This document shows positions 16,577 to 26,425 of a stretch of DNA of 64,000 nucleotides, piece after piece. The translations under genes were made by a program, and so were the position numbers. The notes beneath the pieces were generated by a model. That model did not search any database. It worked only from the letters and a program-made list of their open reading frames with translations, and was not told where the DNA came from. Location: the NCBI RefSeq assembly GCF_004103715.1, contig NZ_CP035282.1, positions 1,912,673 to 1,976,672 on the forward strand. Reading direction: 5' to 3'. Origin of the DNA: Acidilutibacter cellobiosedens (GTDB taxonomy: Bacteria; Bacillota; Clostridia; Tissierellales; Acidilutibacteraceae). Every line of letters begins with the position of its first letter. Within the stretch, counting starts at the first letter, position 1.

Positions 16577-17134
16577 CTAAGCTCTTGATAAATACTCTCC
16601 TGTTCTTGTATCAATTTTAATTTTATCCCCTTCATTTACAAATAAAGGCACTAATACAGTGGCTCCTGTTTCCAGAGTAGCAGGCTTATTGGCACCTGTT
16701 GCGGTATCTCCCTTTAATCCCGGCTCTGTATGAGTTACAACAAGTTCCACAAAATTCGGCGGAAGAACTTCAAAAGGCTTTCCCTGATAAAATCTTATTG
16801 TAGCACTATCATTTTCCTTAATATAAGTTATGGCTTCTTCTACTTGATCTTTATTTAATGGAATCTGTTCATAACTTTCGTTATCCATAAAATAATATAA
16901 TTCTCCATCATTATATAAATACTGCATTTCCTTAGTTTCAATATGGGCCTTAGGAAATTTATCATTTGGATTAAATGCAATTTCTTTTATTGCACCTGTC
17001 ATAACGCTTTTAATTTTTGTCCTTACAAAAGCCGCACCTTTACCTGGCTTAACATGCTGAAAGTCAATAACTTGATATACATCTCCGTCCATTTCAAATG
17101 TTACGCCCTTTCTGAATTCACTTGCAGAAATCAT
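16577..17134 (-). CDS. efp: elongation factor P
   Basis: EF-P relieves ribosome stalling at polyproline stretches. The 185-residue protein has the KOW-like N-terminal domain with the exposed loop PGKGAAF (Lys32, the residue modified in many bacteria) and two OB folds ending in [17 protein letters not shown]. The ATG at 17134 follows AGGAGG. efp next to spoIIIA is a conserved arrangement. Confidence 0.97.
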   Translation of the reverse strand: MISASEFRKGVTFEMDGDVYQVIDFQHVKPGKGAAFVRTKIKSVMTGAIKEIAFNPNDKFPKAHIETKEMQYLYNDGELYYFMDNESYEQIPLNKDQVEEAITYIKENDSATIRFYQGKPFEVLPPNFVELVVTHTEPGLKGDTATGANKPATLETGATVLVPLFVNEGDKIKIDTRTGEYLSRA

Positions 17135-17353
17135 AAAAAAACCTCCTATTAAAAATTTCATCTCCTGAATAATTTAGTACTTCTAATTTTATCGAGCAAT
17201 ATATAATTATCTCACTATATGGAGCAATAAATAGTTTTAATTAATAGTTAAAAAAATAATTATATCATTTTAATTATAACAACTCCTAACAATTCCTACA
17301 AGATTAAAATTTATGCTATATTAATTATTTCCTATATTTAATAAAAATATTTT

Positions 17354-17635
17354 TTACCTCTCCATATCCGTATGATGAGGAGAATCTTTAACTATTTGTA
17401 TTGCCTTTTCTACCTCCTTAACCAAATCCGCTTCAAACTGAAAATTCATAATATCCAGCCTCTCATATATCTCTCCCATCTTTGTAACTACATACTTAGG
17501 CGGTAAATTATTTAACGATATTGCTTCAATATCGAGTCTGCACTTTTCGCAACTACACACATCTTTTCTTTTCTTTAGCAATTTATCTATTATATATTCC
17601 ACTTCGTCTTCCATTAAATTATGTAATTTTATCAT
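17354..17635 (-). CDS. comFB: ComFB family late competence protein
   Basis: A 93-residue ComFB-family protein with the CxCxxC segment CSCEKC followed by RLDIEAISLNNLPPKYV. ComFB is of unclear biochemical role; related proteins have been reported to bind cyclic dinucleotides in cyanobacteria. It is the last gene in the type IV pilus operon, 1 nt after the PilX-like gene, and has GGAG before its ATG. Confidence 0.85.
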   Translation of the reverse strand: MIKLHNLMEDEVEYIIDKLLKKRKDVCSCEKCRLDIEAISLNNLPPKYVVTKMGEIYERLDIMNFQFEADLVKEVEKAIQIVKDSPHHTDMER

Positions 17636-17636
17636 T

Positions 17637-18677
17637 TTATCTTTTCTCCTTAATAGCTATTAATTTAGGATTTATATAATTATCAATATAAATTCCAAAT
17701 TTTCTGATTAACCTCTTATCAAAGCTAAACTCTATTCTTTCTGACAAATCATCTATTTGTCCCTTATATTCATTTAAAAAAGTTATTCCACTAACAGATG
17801 GTTTCCCCAATGAATTACATACTATTTCCCCTCCGTCAATCATTAAAATGCCCTCTATATTTATTTGATCATTAATAATTAAATTTCCCTGAACATATAA
17901 TATCCCTTTGACCTTTTTGTCCTTATCAGAAAAATCATTTAAAATACTCACAAAAGGCTGTATTCCTTTCTCTCTTTTAACAACCAAAAATAATTCTTCC
18001 GAATTCAAAACAAACCTTTCATGGGGAAATCTTTCTTTTGGTCTGTACAACTCAACGGACACCTTTTGCCCATCCTCACTAAAAACAACATCTATTCTTT
18101 CATTTCCAATTGAATTAATCACTACTTTATTATCTACAATCAGATGATCAAATTCTCTTATTGTCTCTGATAAAAAAGCATTAAATTCTTCTTTTTCTTC
18201 TTCCTCAAAAAGATCTTCCCTAAGAATCGGAAATCCCATTTCATAAAAAGAATTTAAAATATTAAAATATCCTTCTATATTTTTTTTTGAGTTTATATAT
18301 ATGCTGTTTGTGTTGAGACAACCTCTTAATTTATCGTCTTTCTCAGATATTTTCATGGTTACGTAAGGATTGTCATTTTGAATCAGCAAATCCTCTTCAG
18401 CGATCTTTATCCTGTTTCCTTTAGGAAAATTACCCTCTCTTCCAAAAATCAAATAATGTTTAATCCTCGGAAGAATTTCTTCTTTATAATACCTTTCATC
18501 ATTCAAACATAAATAAATCTTGCCTTCTCCTGAATAAAAACATTGATCCGCTTGAATTGCAGAATTAACAATCATTCTTTCCAAATAAGAAAGATATAAA
18601 AGAAAAATTCCCATAAACATTAGTATTGCCATTACAAATAACGAAATTATCGTTATATAACCTTTATTCTCAGACAA
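17637..18677 (-). CDS. PilX-like pilus assembly protein
   Basis: About 346 residues. It starts with NKGYITIISLFVMAILMFMG, a prepilin-like hydrophobic helix without the usual Glu5, then a soluble domain of β-rich character with no family I can name. Such proteins, of PilX/GspK type, are often last in pseudopilin clusters. The start is uncertain: a TTG at 18677 lies 5 nt after AGGTG, while the GTG at 18683 overlaps that site. Confidence 0.65.
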   Translation of the reverse strand: MSENKGYITIISLFVMAILMFMGIFLLYLSYLERMIVNSAIQADQCFYSGEGKIYLCLNDERYYKEEILPRIKHYLIFGREGNFPKGNRIKIAEEDLLIQNDNPYVTMKISEKDDKLRGCLNTNSIYINSKKNIEGYFNILNSFYEMGFPILREDLFEEEEKEEFNAFLSETIREFDHLIVDNKVVINSIGNERIDVVFSEDGQKVSVELYRPKERFPHERFVLNSEELFLVVKREKGIQPFVSILNDFSDKDKKVKGILYVQGNLIINDQINIEGILMIDGGEIVCNSLGKPSVSGITFLNEYKGQIDDLSERIEFSFDKRLIRKFGIYIDNYINPKLIAIKEKR

Positions 18678-18691
18678 TTTCACACCTCAAA

Positions 18692-19276
18692 TCAATAATC
18701 CCTCAGGCATCTTATAAAGATATCAGTTTCTAACAATAAATCATCGTTAATCTCTCCGTCGAATATAAAGGAAAGCCGAATTATACTTCTTTCAAAGTCT
18801 ACATAGGTATCAGTTGATTTTATATGCTGGCAAATTGAATTATGGCCTCCTTCTTTAAATCTCTTTCCATGAGGATATTCATTTCCTCCGCTAACCGACA
18901 GACGTATAATTTCTTTGGTTTCTTCCTTATGATAATATGTAATATATTTATATTCTTCCTTGTCATCAGCATCAATGATCCTTTGAATCACAAACCCCAT
19001 ATTATTCTTTATTATTCTGTTCAGGTCGGGAATTTTCTCTGATGATATAATTTTATCCCCATCTTTAATTTCTCCTTCAATATAATCCATGAGATACCTT
19101 CCGTTTAAATACATATCATCCAATTCTTCAACTTTCCTATTCATCTTTGCATAATGATTTAAAACATAACTTAAAGTTAAAATAATGACAGAACATATAC
19201 ATAAAGAAAACACAACCTCGATAAGAGTAAATCCTTTATTCCCTTTTCTTGATAATATATGATTTATATTCCACAT
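18692..19276 (-). CDS. prepilin-type pseudopilin (PilW/PulJ-like)
   Basis: A 194-residue protein with a prepilin signal, GNKG/FTLIEVVFSL, followed by a single hydrophobic helix and a soluble domain. Conserved Gly-1, Phe+1 and Glu+5 fit cleavage by the PilD encoded in the same operon. The ATG at 19276 follows GGGAG at about 10 nt and overlaps the preceding gene by 41 nt. It is probably a minor pilin that helps start pilus assembly. Confidence 0.82.
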   Translation of the reverse strand: MWNINHILSRKGNKGFTLIEVVFSLCICSVIILTLSYVLNHYAKMNRKVEELDDMYLNGRYLMDYIEGEIKDGDKIISSEKIPDLNRIIKNNMGFVIQRIIDADDKEEYKYITYYHKEETKEIIRLSVSGGNEYPHGKRFKEGGHNSICQHIKSTDTYVDFERSIIRLSFIFDGEINDDLLLETDIFIRCLRDY

Positions 19277-19661
19277 CCTTAACTTTTCTCCCATTATGAG
19301 AAATCAGCACTCTAATCTTCCACAGGACTCCTTCTTCTTTATAAATACGGATTGTAAAGGGATATTTATTCTTCTCAGAACCAGAGGGAAGAAATATTTC
19401 GGCATTTCCCTCGGGTTTAAATTTATCCATTATATTATCAAGGCTTTCATCTAAAATAAAAAAATCGGAACCTAATTTATAATCATAACTTTTAATATTC
19501 TCTATGACTGTTTCCCCATAATATTTCATTTTCATTTTATGTTCCAATAAAGAAAAATTGTATAATGCATTATTTAATATGGGAAGAACAAAGACGGCTA
19601 CAATTCCCAATATGAATAATCCCAAAAGAATTTCTATAAGGAAAAAACCTTTTCTTTTCAT
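19236..19661 (-). CDS. prepilin-type pseudopilin (PilV/GspI-like)
   Basis: A 141-residue minor pilin with the short leader MKRKG/FFLIEILLGLFILG, a membrane helix and a small soluble domain. Glu5 is present. The ATG has AAAGG. It is overlapped at its 3' end by the next pseudopilin gene, suggesting coupled translation. Confidence 0.82.
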   Translation of the reverse strand: MKRKGFFLIEILLGLFILGIVAVFVLPILNNALYNFSLLEHKMKMKYYGETVIENIKSYDYKLGSDFFILDESLDNIMDKFKPEGNAEIFLPSGSEKNKYPFTIRIYKEEGVLWKIRVLISHNGRKVKDVEYKSYIIKKRE

Positions 19662-19663
19662 AT

Positions 19664-20146
19664 TTACCTTTCTTTTCTTTCTATATTGATCTTTCCTGTT
19701 ACAGGTTGAATTGTAATCTCAAAAATTTCTTCTCTCCGGTTTTTTAATCCGATTGTTCCTCCCTGAGAGGGTGAACCCGTAGGGTTAAATATTATCTGGT
19801 TGTCATGAAAATTTTGTCTGTATAACAATAAACCACTCTCAAAATAAACTCTTTTTATCAATTCCTTTTTCATTTCTTCTTTATATAAAGAATAGCAATT
19901 CTCCTTTGTGTCAAGCCTTACAATATACATCTTTCCTTCCGTTATTGATTTGTTCCTGCAATAAATTAAATCCCTTTTAAAAGTGTTTATTTCGGCTCTT
20001 TCTCTTATTCTTAAGGCGGTCTCCCATTTAGGCAGAGCAATGAACAAGATCAGAGAAAATATGGCAATAACTATTATCAGCTCAATAAAAGTAAATCCCT
20101 TCTTGAGAAATTTTCTTTTTATAGTATCTATTTCTACAAAAAACAT
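19664..20146 (-). CDS. prepilin-type pseudopilin (FimT/GspH-like)
   Basis: A 160-residue protein with the prepilin motif KKG/FTFIELIIVIAIFSLI and a C-terminal GspH/FimT-like segment (NPTGSPSQGGTIGLKN). The ATG at 20146 with AAGGAAATTT is preferred to the TTG at 20167. It is the first of three minor pilin genes in the operon. Confidence 0.82.
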   Translation of the reverse strand: MFFVEIDTIKRKFLKKGFTFIELIIVIAIFSLILFIALPKWETALRIRERAEINTFKRDLIYCRNKSITEGKMYIVRLDTKENCYSLYKEEMKKELIKRVYFESGLLLYRQNFHDNQIIFNPTGSPSQGGTIGLKNRREEIFEITIQPVTGKINIERKER

Positions 20147-20163
20147 AAATTTCCTTCTTCTTT

Positions 20164-21936
20164 TCAATATTTTTCTTCATTGATAATATTAAGCATATAT
20201 ACAACTTCTCCCCGTGATATATAGCTTTTCATACTATTGTAACTCTTAGAACGGGTATCTTTAATATAAAGAATTTTATCGGCGATATTTCTCCATTTAA
20301 AACCGTCGGTATTCATAAGTTTCTTCATTATATTATCAATTTCCTCATAAGTAATAAAATTATTTGGCCTGAAAGTATCGTCATTGTAGCCTCCTATATA
20401 CCCTTTATCCAAGGCATAGCCGATAACTTTCTCATATCCCTTCATGGAATTTGCATCTTTAAACTTTTCTATATTTTCAACATCATCAGGAAGATGCCAA
20501 TCATATACTCTGCTCAATATAATTAAAAACTCTCCCCTTCTTATGGGGTTGTCCGGTTTAAATGTATTGTCGGAATATCCGAAAACATATCTTCTTTTAA
20601 TATATGTTGTAATTTCATCTCTTGCCCAGTGTCCCCTTATATCATATAAACCGGAAAAATTTTTATCTACCAGTACCCTGAATATTCCTCCTTCTCCCTT
20701 TATAGAAGATGGAGAAACCAGAGCGGAAATACTGTCTTCCTCAATATTGCTTGGAATATAAATCCAATTATTATCGATAAGTTTGTATATTCCTCCCTTT
20801 TCATCCCCGTAATATTCAAAGGATATTTTCACTTTACTATTATCATTAAAAACTCCAGATTCATTGTTTAATCCTATATTTACTATTTCAGACCCCTTAA
20901 TCATATTATCGGGAAGTGAAAAATTTCCTCTCGGGTTTGTATTGATGTTTAATATACTGTCTTCATAAAAAGTTCCTTTTTCTATTTTAACATTTATCTT
21001 TCCGTTATCGCTTTTTACTTCTTCTCCCTTTGCAGAAATAAGCTTAGTCAAGGAACTCTGAGATAAATTCTGATTTTCCTCTGTCTGATAAGATTTTGCA
21101 TATCCTTCATTAAAGCCGTCTCTGTACCCGTCTATAAACCCATCAATATATTTCTCATTTTCCATCTTCAAGTTAAAATTCTGTATAATGCTTAAATCAG
21201 AAACATAATGATCATTCGGATCATCGGCATATCCCATATAATAATCAAAAGTCCCTGCCTGTTCTCCGTTTCTCATTCCTATTTCTTTTCCGTAATCATA
21301 TGAATTCTCATAAAATATTTTTACATTATTCAGATTAGCCTCTCTGTAGCTTTCCTCATATTTCTCTTTAAAAAATGTTCTGAAATCATTTATAAAAGCA
21401 CTCCTGTAAGAACTACTGTCCAAAGATAAATTAAACATTGATATGATAACTGAATTTGATGGAAGAGATTGATAATAATTATTCTTCTTGCCTAAATAAT
21501 AATCCCTTATACCATATATTTTCCCCAAAAGTTCTCCCATGTCTTTTCCATCTGTATTATCTGCATTTTGACTATCCGAGCTTTTGTCGGTTTTTTTGTC
21601 TGGTTTAAGTATTTCTTCATATCCAACCTGAAATCCTTCATAGTATCCCTGGGAAAAGTACAGAAAATACTCATCATTCTCATCTTCCAGAATATTTTTA
21701 AACTTTGTCTTTAAGCTTGCAGCAGAAGGCAAATATTTATAATATTCATCATCTATTTTCTTCAATTTATTTTCCAGAGCTTTTTCCCGTCCGTCGGCAA
21801 TTCCCCTTTCATATCCTTTTGTCCTTGCCTCGGTATAATTTTCTTCGTCAGCAGAATCTCCATAAGAAATCCCGTTAAATAAGAATATAAATAAAATAAA
21901 AAATACTGCCACCAAAATGCTTTTCTTATTCTTCAT
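20164..21936 (-). CDS. secreted SLH-domain protein of the pilus operon
   Basis: A 590-residue secreted protein. A signal peptide (about 1-27) is followed by clusters of GYxxGFxxGY-like repeats (about residues 40-270), a β-rich middle domain, and a C-terminal region with two clear S-layer homology domains (HWARDEITTYIKRRYVFGYS; YALDKGYIGGYNDDTFRPN) and part of a third. SLH domains bind pyruvylated wall polymers. Its place between pilO and the pseudopilin genes suggests that it helps hold the pilus machine in the cell wall. The ATG at 21936 follows AAGGTG. Confidence 0.85.
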   Translation of the reverse strand: MKNKKSILVAVFFILFIFLFNGISYGDSADEENYTEARTKGYERGIADGREKALENKLKKIDDEYYKYLPSAASLKTKFKNILEDENDEYFLYFSQGYYEGFQVGYEEILKPDKKTDKSSDSQNADNTDGKDMGELLGKIYGIRDYYLGKKNNYYQSLPSNSVIISMFNLSLDSSSYRSAFINDFRTFFKEKYEESYREANLNNVKIFYENSYDYGKEIGMRNGEQAGTFDYYMGYADDPNDHYVSDLSIIQNFNLKMENEKYIDGFIDGYRDGFNEGYAKSYQTEENQNLSQSSLTKLISAKGEEVKSDNGKINVKIEKGTFYEDSILNINTNPRGNFSLPDNMIKGSEIVNIGLNNESGVFNDNSKVKISFEYYGDEKGGIYKLIDNNWIYIPSNIEEDSISALVSPSSIKGEGGIFRVLVDKNFSGLYDIRGHWARDEITTYIKRRYVFGYSDNTFKPDNPIRRGEFLIILSRVYDWHLPDDVENIEKFKDANSMKGYEKVIGYALDKGYIGGYNDDTFRPNNFITYEEIDNIMKKLMNTDGFKWRNIADKILYIKDTRSKSYNSMKSYISRGEVVYMLNIINEEKY

Positions 21937-21942
21937 CACTTT

Positions 21943-23379
21943 TCACCTTCCATCCTGTACCGGAAGTACCAATATTTTTCCCGGAATCAAATCCTGATCC
22001 CCGGATATTTCATTATATTTAAGTATATCATTCTTCCTGTTTCTGTTGCTATGTGTTTTATCACATATCTTATCTAAAGTATCTCCCTTTTCCACCACAT
22101 AAAATATAAAGGTGTTTTTATCTTCGGATGCACTTTGCCCTTGGTTTAAAGGGTAATTCGCTTCCAATTCATCTATAAGTATTACTCCGTAATCATTCTT
22201 GTTTTCATTTAATTCCACGTATATCCTGTCAATCTTTAAAGGATAAACTTTTAAATCGGAAGGAGGCTTAGCTTCAACATATTTCCATCCTGTCCACCCT
22301 ATGCCGTTGGAAATATTCGTATATATTTTTTCTCCGTCCTGAGTTGAAAATCTGATTCCCACCGTGACGGGAGAATATCCGTAAGAATAAACCCACATCC
22401 CGACAGAATCGGGAGGATAATCAATCTTGATATTTTCATCGGTTAAATCCACAAAAGCTCTGTTTTCCTTCTCCGATCCCAAAATATTGTACTCCAGTCT
22501 TAAAGAGTATTTCCCTTCTTTGAAATTGCTGGATTTGGATATTCTTCCCCCGATATCAACGTGGGAAGGCATAAAATATATTTCTCCGTCATCAAAGCTT
22601 TCTAAAAGTTTTTTATTAGCTTTCTGTTCTCCGCTTTCTTCTTCGCTTCCATATGGATAGCTGCTATTACCGGAAATTTCGGAAAAATTTTCTGCGTTTT
22701 CTAAAGAGTCGGAAAGATCCTCAGAATTTTTGATTTTCTCATAATTAAAATCTGATTTAAAGGGATCTTCTTTATAACTGTTTTTAGGTTCTTCCATATA
22801 AACAAAATCTTTATTTTCATCATCATTTCCCTCTATACTGTAAGCCCTCAGAAAAATATCCCCTTTTACCGCATCATTATCTGTTTTGTCAATTGTAAGC
22901 CCTGTAATAACCAGCTTTTTAGAACTTATCCCTATATTTTCCAAAATATCCATAAGTCCGTCATAATATCCTTCATATGGAATAGATATGTCAACATAAT
23001 CAAAGGTAATACCTTCAATTTTTTCTTTAGAATAAGGGCTAAAGGAAATATCATTTATTTTAACCTCAGAATTTTCGATCATATTGTTAAGCATATATAA
23101 AATCTGTGCTTGATCTAAAGACGGAAAATATTTTCTGTATATATCATCTTTATTTTCTTTCAGCGTTATCAATTCCTTTTCCGTTTTATCTTCTCTTCTG
23201 AATATTCCATTTCTCCTATCCAATATATCAGTATATTCGTCCTTTGTTGAATTCAACATAAAAATTTTATCTCTTTGGGGAAAAACAAAAAATTTTAACA
23301 TTCCCCAAAATACTATTAAAAAAACCAATATAGATAAAAGTATTCTTTCATTCTCCGTCAGGCTTATTTTGAAGTTCAT
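21943..23379 (-). CDS. pilO: PilO-like protein with wall-binding C-terminus (LysM)
   Basis: About 478 residues, roughly twice the usual PilO. The N-terminus has one membrane helix (about 15-33), a coiled coil and a PilO-like ferredoxin fold to about residue 170. A low-complexity linker and a β-sandwich resembling carbohydrate-binding modules (about 270-415) follow, then a C-terminal LysM domain (VVEKGDTLDKICDKT, IPGKILVLP). PilO links the inner-membrane platform with outer parts of the pilus machine; the extra domains probably bind peptidoglycan. The start at 23379 is a judgement; an in-frame ATG at 23451 lies inside pilN. Confidence 0.75.
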   Translation of the reverse strand: MNFKISLTENERILLSILVFLIVFWGMLKFFVFPQRDKIFMLNSTKDEYTDILDRRNGIFRREDKTEKELITLKENKDDIYRKYFPSLDQAQILYMLNNMIENSEVKINDISFSPYSKEKIEGITFDYVDISIPYEGYYDGLMDILENIGISSKKLVITGLTIDKTDNDAVKGDIFLRAYSIEGNDDENKDFVYMEEPKNSYKEDPFKSDFNYEKIKNSEDLSDSLENAENFSEISGNSSYPYGSEEESGEQKANKKLLESFDDGEIYFMPSHVDIGGRISKSSNFKEGKYSLRLEYNILGSEKENRAFVDLTDENIKIDYPPDSVGMWVYSYGYSPVTVGIRFSTQDGEKIYTNISNGIGWTGWKYVEAKPPSDLKVYPLKIDRIYVELNENKNDYGVILIDELEANYPLNQGQSASEDKNTFIFYVVEKGDTLDKICDKTHSNRNRKNDILKYNEISGDQDLIPGKILVLPVQDGR

Positions 23380-24013
23380 CTTGGGAATTTTCCTCGCCGG
23401 AACTGTCCTTATGAGATTCCCTCTTTGTTCCTTCCGTACTTTTTTCCCCATCACTATTTTTCACACCTTCAAATTGAATATTTAATGTAAAATTATAATA
23501 ACTTTCCCGTGAAGATATATCTGATATAAATATACTTTTAAAATCCTTTATTTCATTTAAGCCACGTTCAAAATCCGCAATCAGATATCTGTTCTTTGAA
23601 TTTCCCGATATCTCAATGGAAGAAGGATTAATATTTATTGAAGTGAGAAAAAGATTGTCCGGCATCTTGTCCGTAATTTTTTCTAATATAGCATTATCTA
23701 TTTTATCCATTGAAGTAATCTTTTCATCGGCTTTATTTAATCCCGTAACAATTTCTTCTTGACTTTTAAGCTCTTTTTCCTTATTTTCCGTGTACTTAAC
23801 CTCTTCTTTAGCTCCTTCATCTTCCACTTTTTCTTTCAGGAGAAGTGTTTCCCTACTTAGTTTTCTAACCCTAATGGCATTCGAAACAGAATATATTGCA
23901 GTAAAAATTATAACTAATGCTATGGAAAAATAAAAAATTATTTCCTTATTGATTTTATTGGTTCTTTCATTTTTCTTTTCAATATAAGGCTCAAAAAAAT
24001 TTAAATCTCTCAT
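23348..24013 (-). CDS. pilN: type IV pilus assembly protein PilN
   Basis: A 221-residue protein with the short N-terminal segment RDLNFFEPYIE, which in PilN binds PilM, one membrane helix (about 26-46), a coiled coil and a small periplasmic-type domain. The ATG has GGAGAG. It lies between pilM and pilO in the normal order and overlaps the pilO start by 32 nt. Confidence 0.85.
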   Translation of the reverse strand: MRDLNFFEPYIEKKNERTNKINKEIIFYFSIALVIIFTAIYSVSNAIRVRKLSRETLLLKEKVEDEGAKEEVKYTENKEKELKSQEEIVTGLNKADEKITSMDKIDNAILEKITDKMPDNLFLTSININPSSIEISGNSKNRYLIADFERGLNEIKDFKSIFISDISSRESYYNFTLNIQFEGVKNSDGEKSTEGTKRESHKDSSGEENSQDELQNKPDGE

Positions 24014-24014
24014 A

Positions 24015-25085
24015 TCACTTCTCTCCCGACAACCGTATTATTAACCCGATACAATTAATGTACTTATTCAATTCTTCATTTATAAACACCTTATTCAAAC
24101 TATCTATTCTTGCCGAAGGAATACTGTAATAATTAGAAAAGATATTTTCCATTCCAGATATTTGAGAGTATCCTCCATATATAAATATCATATCGATTTT
24201 GTTTCCTGTTTCCCTCGAAGTATAATATTTAAATACTTCTTCAATCTTCTCAAGTATGCTTTCAATTGAAGTTTTCATTATATTTTTCAACCTGTTATCA
24301 TCGGAATATTCATTATCAATATCCCTTATTTCTCCCATAGTCTCTTTTTTTTCATTCAATTCTTCTCTTCCTATTCCAAGGAAATTCATCATATTATTAT
24401 CTACATATCTGCCGCCTTTTTCTACTATTCTGCTTACCTGAATAATTCCATTCTTAACTATAGTTACATTTGTGGAATCAAATCCTATATCAATAAGAGC
24501 GATAGTACCTGCCCTTGTGTTATAAACGTTATTTGCTCTATCTGAAAAATTAATTGCCTTGACAGCAGAATTCGACTGATAATCCAATACAGCCGGCCTT
24601 AAGTTCAACTCCTTTATGAGATTTAAATGCTGTTCGACAATTTCCTTGGGAATTGCAATCATAAGTATATTCTTCTTTTTACCTTCTTCATCTTCAACAA
24701 CTTTAATATCCTTATGCTGTATAATATAATCTTCACAATCCTTAGGAAGATACTCGTCAGCCTGATATTTCAAAATACCGTCTATTTCCTCTCCCGATAC
24801 GTTAGGAAGAATTACTTCTCTTGATATAATATCAGAACTCTTAATCGTAATATATGTTTGTCTATCCTTAATCTTATTATGTTCCATTCCTTCTTTCAAG
24901 AGATAGCAGATAAGTTCCTTATCCTTTATATATCCGTTTTCATAAGCTCCCTCGGGAGTAGAAACTGAAAAACATTTTGATATATATATTCCCTTCGGTG
25001 TTTCTCTTCCTTCTACAATTTTCATTTCATAAGCACCTATATCCATAGAAATAATATTTTTATTGATCAAAGATAAAAATTTCAA
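24015..25085 (-). CDS. pilM: type IV pilus assembly ATPase-fold protein PilM
   Basis: A 356-residue actin-like protein of the PilM family with ISMDIGAYEMKIVEG near the N-terminus, IALIDIGFDSTNVTIVKNG in the middle and FIYGGYSQISGME near the end. PilM binds ATP and the PilN tail on the cytosolic face. The TTG start at 25085 is preceded by GGAGGAA. Confidence 0.92.
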   Translation of the reverse strand: MKFLSLINKNIISMDIGAYEMKIVEGRETPKGIYISKCFSVSTPEGAYENGYIKDKELICYLLKEGMEHNKIKDRQTYITIKSSDIISREVILPNVSGEEIDGILKYQADEYLPKDCEDYIIQHKDIKVVEDEEGKKKNILMIAIPKEIVEQHLNLIKELNLRPAVLDYQSNSAVKAINFSDRANNVYNTRAGTIALIDIGFDSTNVTIVKNGIIQVSRIVEKGGRYVDNNMMNFLGIGREELNEKKETMGEIRDIDNEYSDDNRLKNIMKTSIESILEKIEEVFKYYTSRETGNKIDMIFIYGGYSQISGMENIFSNYYSIPSARIDSLNKVFINEELNKYINCIGLIIRLSGEK

Positions 25086-25096
25086 AAAAATTCCTC

Positions 25097-25864
25097 CTAA
25101 TTACTTCCCCAAAAAATATTTATATACCACAAAAGCAGTTTATCTCCCCAAAGAGATGTTATGAGAAACCCCATACATATAAAAGGTCCGAAGGGGATTG
25201 AATCCTTTCTTCCCTTCTTTTTTAAAGCTATAAGCATTAATGATATAATTGCACCTATAATAAAGGATAAAAATATATTTAAAAATACCATTTTAAGACC
25301 TAAAGCAAACCCCAACGCTCCGATTAATTTAATATCTCCCCCGCCCATTCCTCCTTTGGACAGAACGGATATAGTCAGGAAAAGTAGTCCTCCTACCAAT
25401 AGGCCTAAAATACTATTGAACCATTGAGGAGATACGCTGTAAAATATATAAAGAGATATTTTATATATTATAGAAAAAATAAGGATTAAAAAAATAAATC
25501 TGTCGGGTATAATGCCGCTATAACAGTCAATAGAGCTTAATACAATTAAGACACCGCAAATGGCCCCATAATATATGAATTCCGCAGACAATCCGTATTT
25601 ATGATAAAATATCAGATACATAACTCCGTTTAGAAATTCTATAAGGGGATACTGCAAAGAAATTTTTCCCCTACAGTATCCGCATCTGCCCCTTTGAAAT
25701 ATAAAACTAAGTATGGGTATATTATTATACCATTTAAGAGGATGCCCGCATGTGGGACAATGAGAACCCGGAAAAACTACGGATTCTCCCCTTGGTATAC
25801 GATAAACGCATACATTTAAAAATGAACCTATTATTGTGCCGAAAATAAATATAATTAAAGGCAT
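25097..25864 (-). CDS. pilD: prepilin peptidase PilD (A24 family)
   Basis: This 255-residue membrane aspartyl protease cleaves prepilin leaders and methylates the new N-terminus. It has the N-terminal zinc-type cysteine pairs (CPTCG and CGYC, near 35-65), the first catalytic Asp in SSIDCYSGIIPD and the second in GMGGGDIK. About seven membrane segments are predicted. It lies just after the major pilin gene. Confidence 0.95.
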   Translation of the reverse strand: MPLIIFIFGTIIGSFLNVCVYRIPRGESVVFPGSHCPTCGHPLKWYNNIPILSFIFQRGRCGYCRGKISLQYPLIEFLNGVMYLIFYHKYGLSAEFIYYGAICGVLIVLSSIDCYSGIIPDRFIFLILIFSIIYKISLYIFYSVSPQWFNSILGLLVGGLLFLTISVLSKGGMGGGDIKLIGALGFALGLKMVFLNIFLSFIIGAIISLMLIALKKKGRKDSIPFGPFICMGFLITSLWGDKLLLWYINIFWGSN

Positions 25865-25900
25865 GTTTTTTTCTCCTTTAAAAACTTTGATTAACAGATA

Positions 25901-26344
25901 TTATTCAGCAGGAGCTTCTTCATCAAGTACAATTTCTCCGTCATCATTTAATTTAGCATAGCCGGGCTCGACTTTGATTTTATCTTCCTCTACAGTAACT
26001 GTGTAAGTATCCGGATCGATTTCTTTTTTTACCGATTCCGGAACTTCCGGCCACTCCTGAAGATAATCTTTCCACCCTACAGCACCTTCTTCATCCGTTT
26101 CTTCAGTATCCTTTGTCCAACCGCCTTCGGGCAGAGCTTCATCATCGGTTATCGCCAAATTTGCCGCACCTTCCAAAGTCTTTACATTGGCATTGTGAGC
26201 AGCTACCGCTGCATTCCTCCTTGATTTTGTGTATCTGGGCACTGCTATTGCCGCCAAAATTCCAAGTATTGCTATAACTACCACCAATTCAATTAACGTA
26301 AATCCTCTTTTTTGTTTCATCTTTTTGACAAAATAATTAAACAT
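25901..26344 (-). CDS. pilA: type IV major pilin
   Basis: A 147-residue pilin. A 14-residue basic leader ends in KRG and is followed by FTLIELVVVIAILGILAAIA, a textbook prepilin site with Glu5. The mature C-terminal domain is short, acidic and rich in Trp, Pro and Glu, without a cysteine pair. The start follows GGGGGAAG. Strong ribosome site and position after pilC fit the main subunit. Confidence 0.92.
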   Translation of the reverse strand: MFNYFVKKMKQKRGFTLIELVVVIAILGILAAIAVPRYTKSRRNAAVAAHNANVKTLEGAANLAITDDEALPEGGWTKDTEETDEEGAVGWKDYLQEWPEVPESVKKEIDPDTYTVTVEEDKIKVEPGYAKLNDDGEIVLDEEAPAE

Positions 26345-26425
26345 TCTTTCTTCCCCCTTATTAAAATTATTAAAATTTTATTTATATAAAAAGCTGTACT
26401 ACTTTTTTATATCACCCCCTACAAA

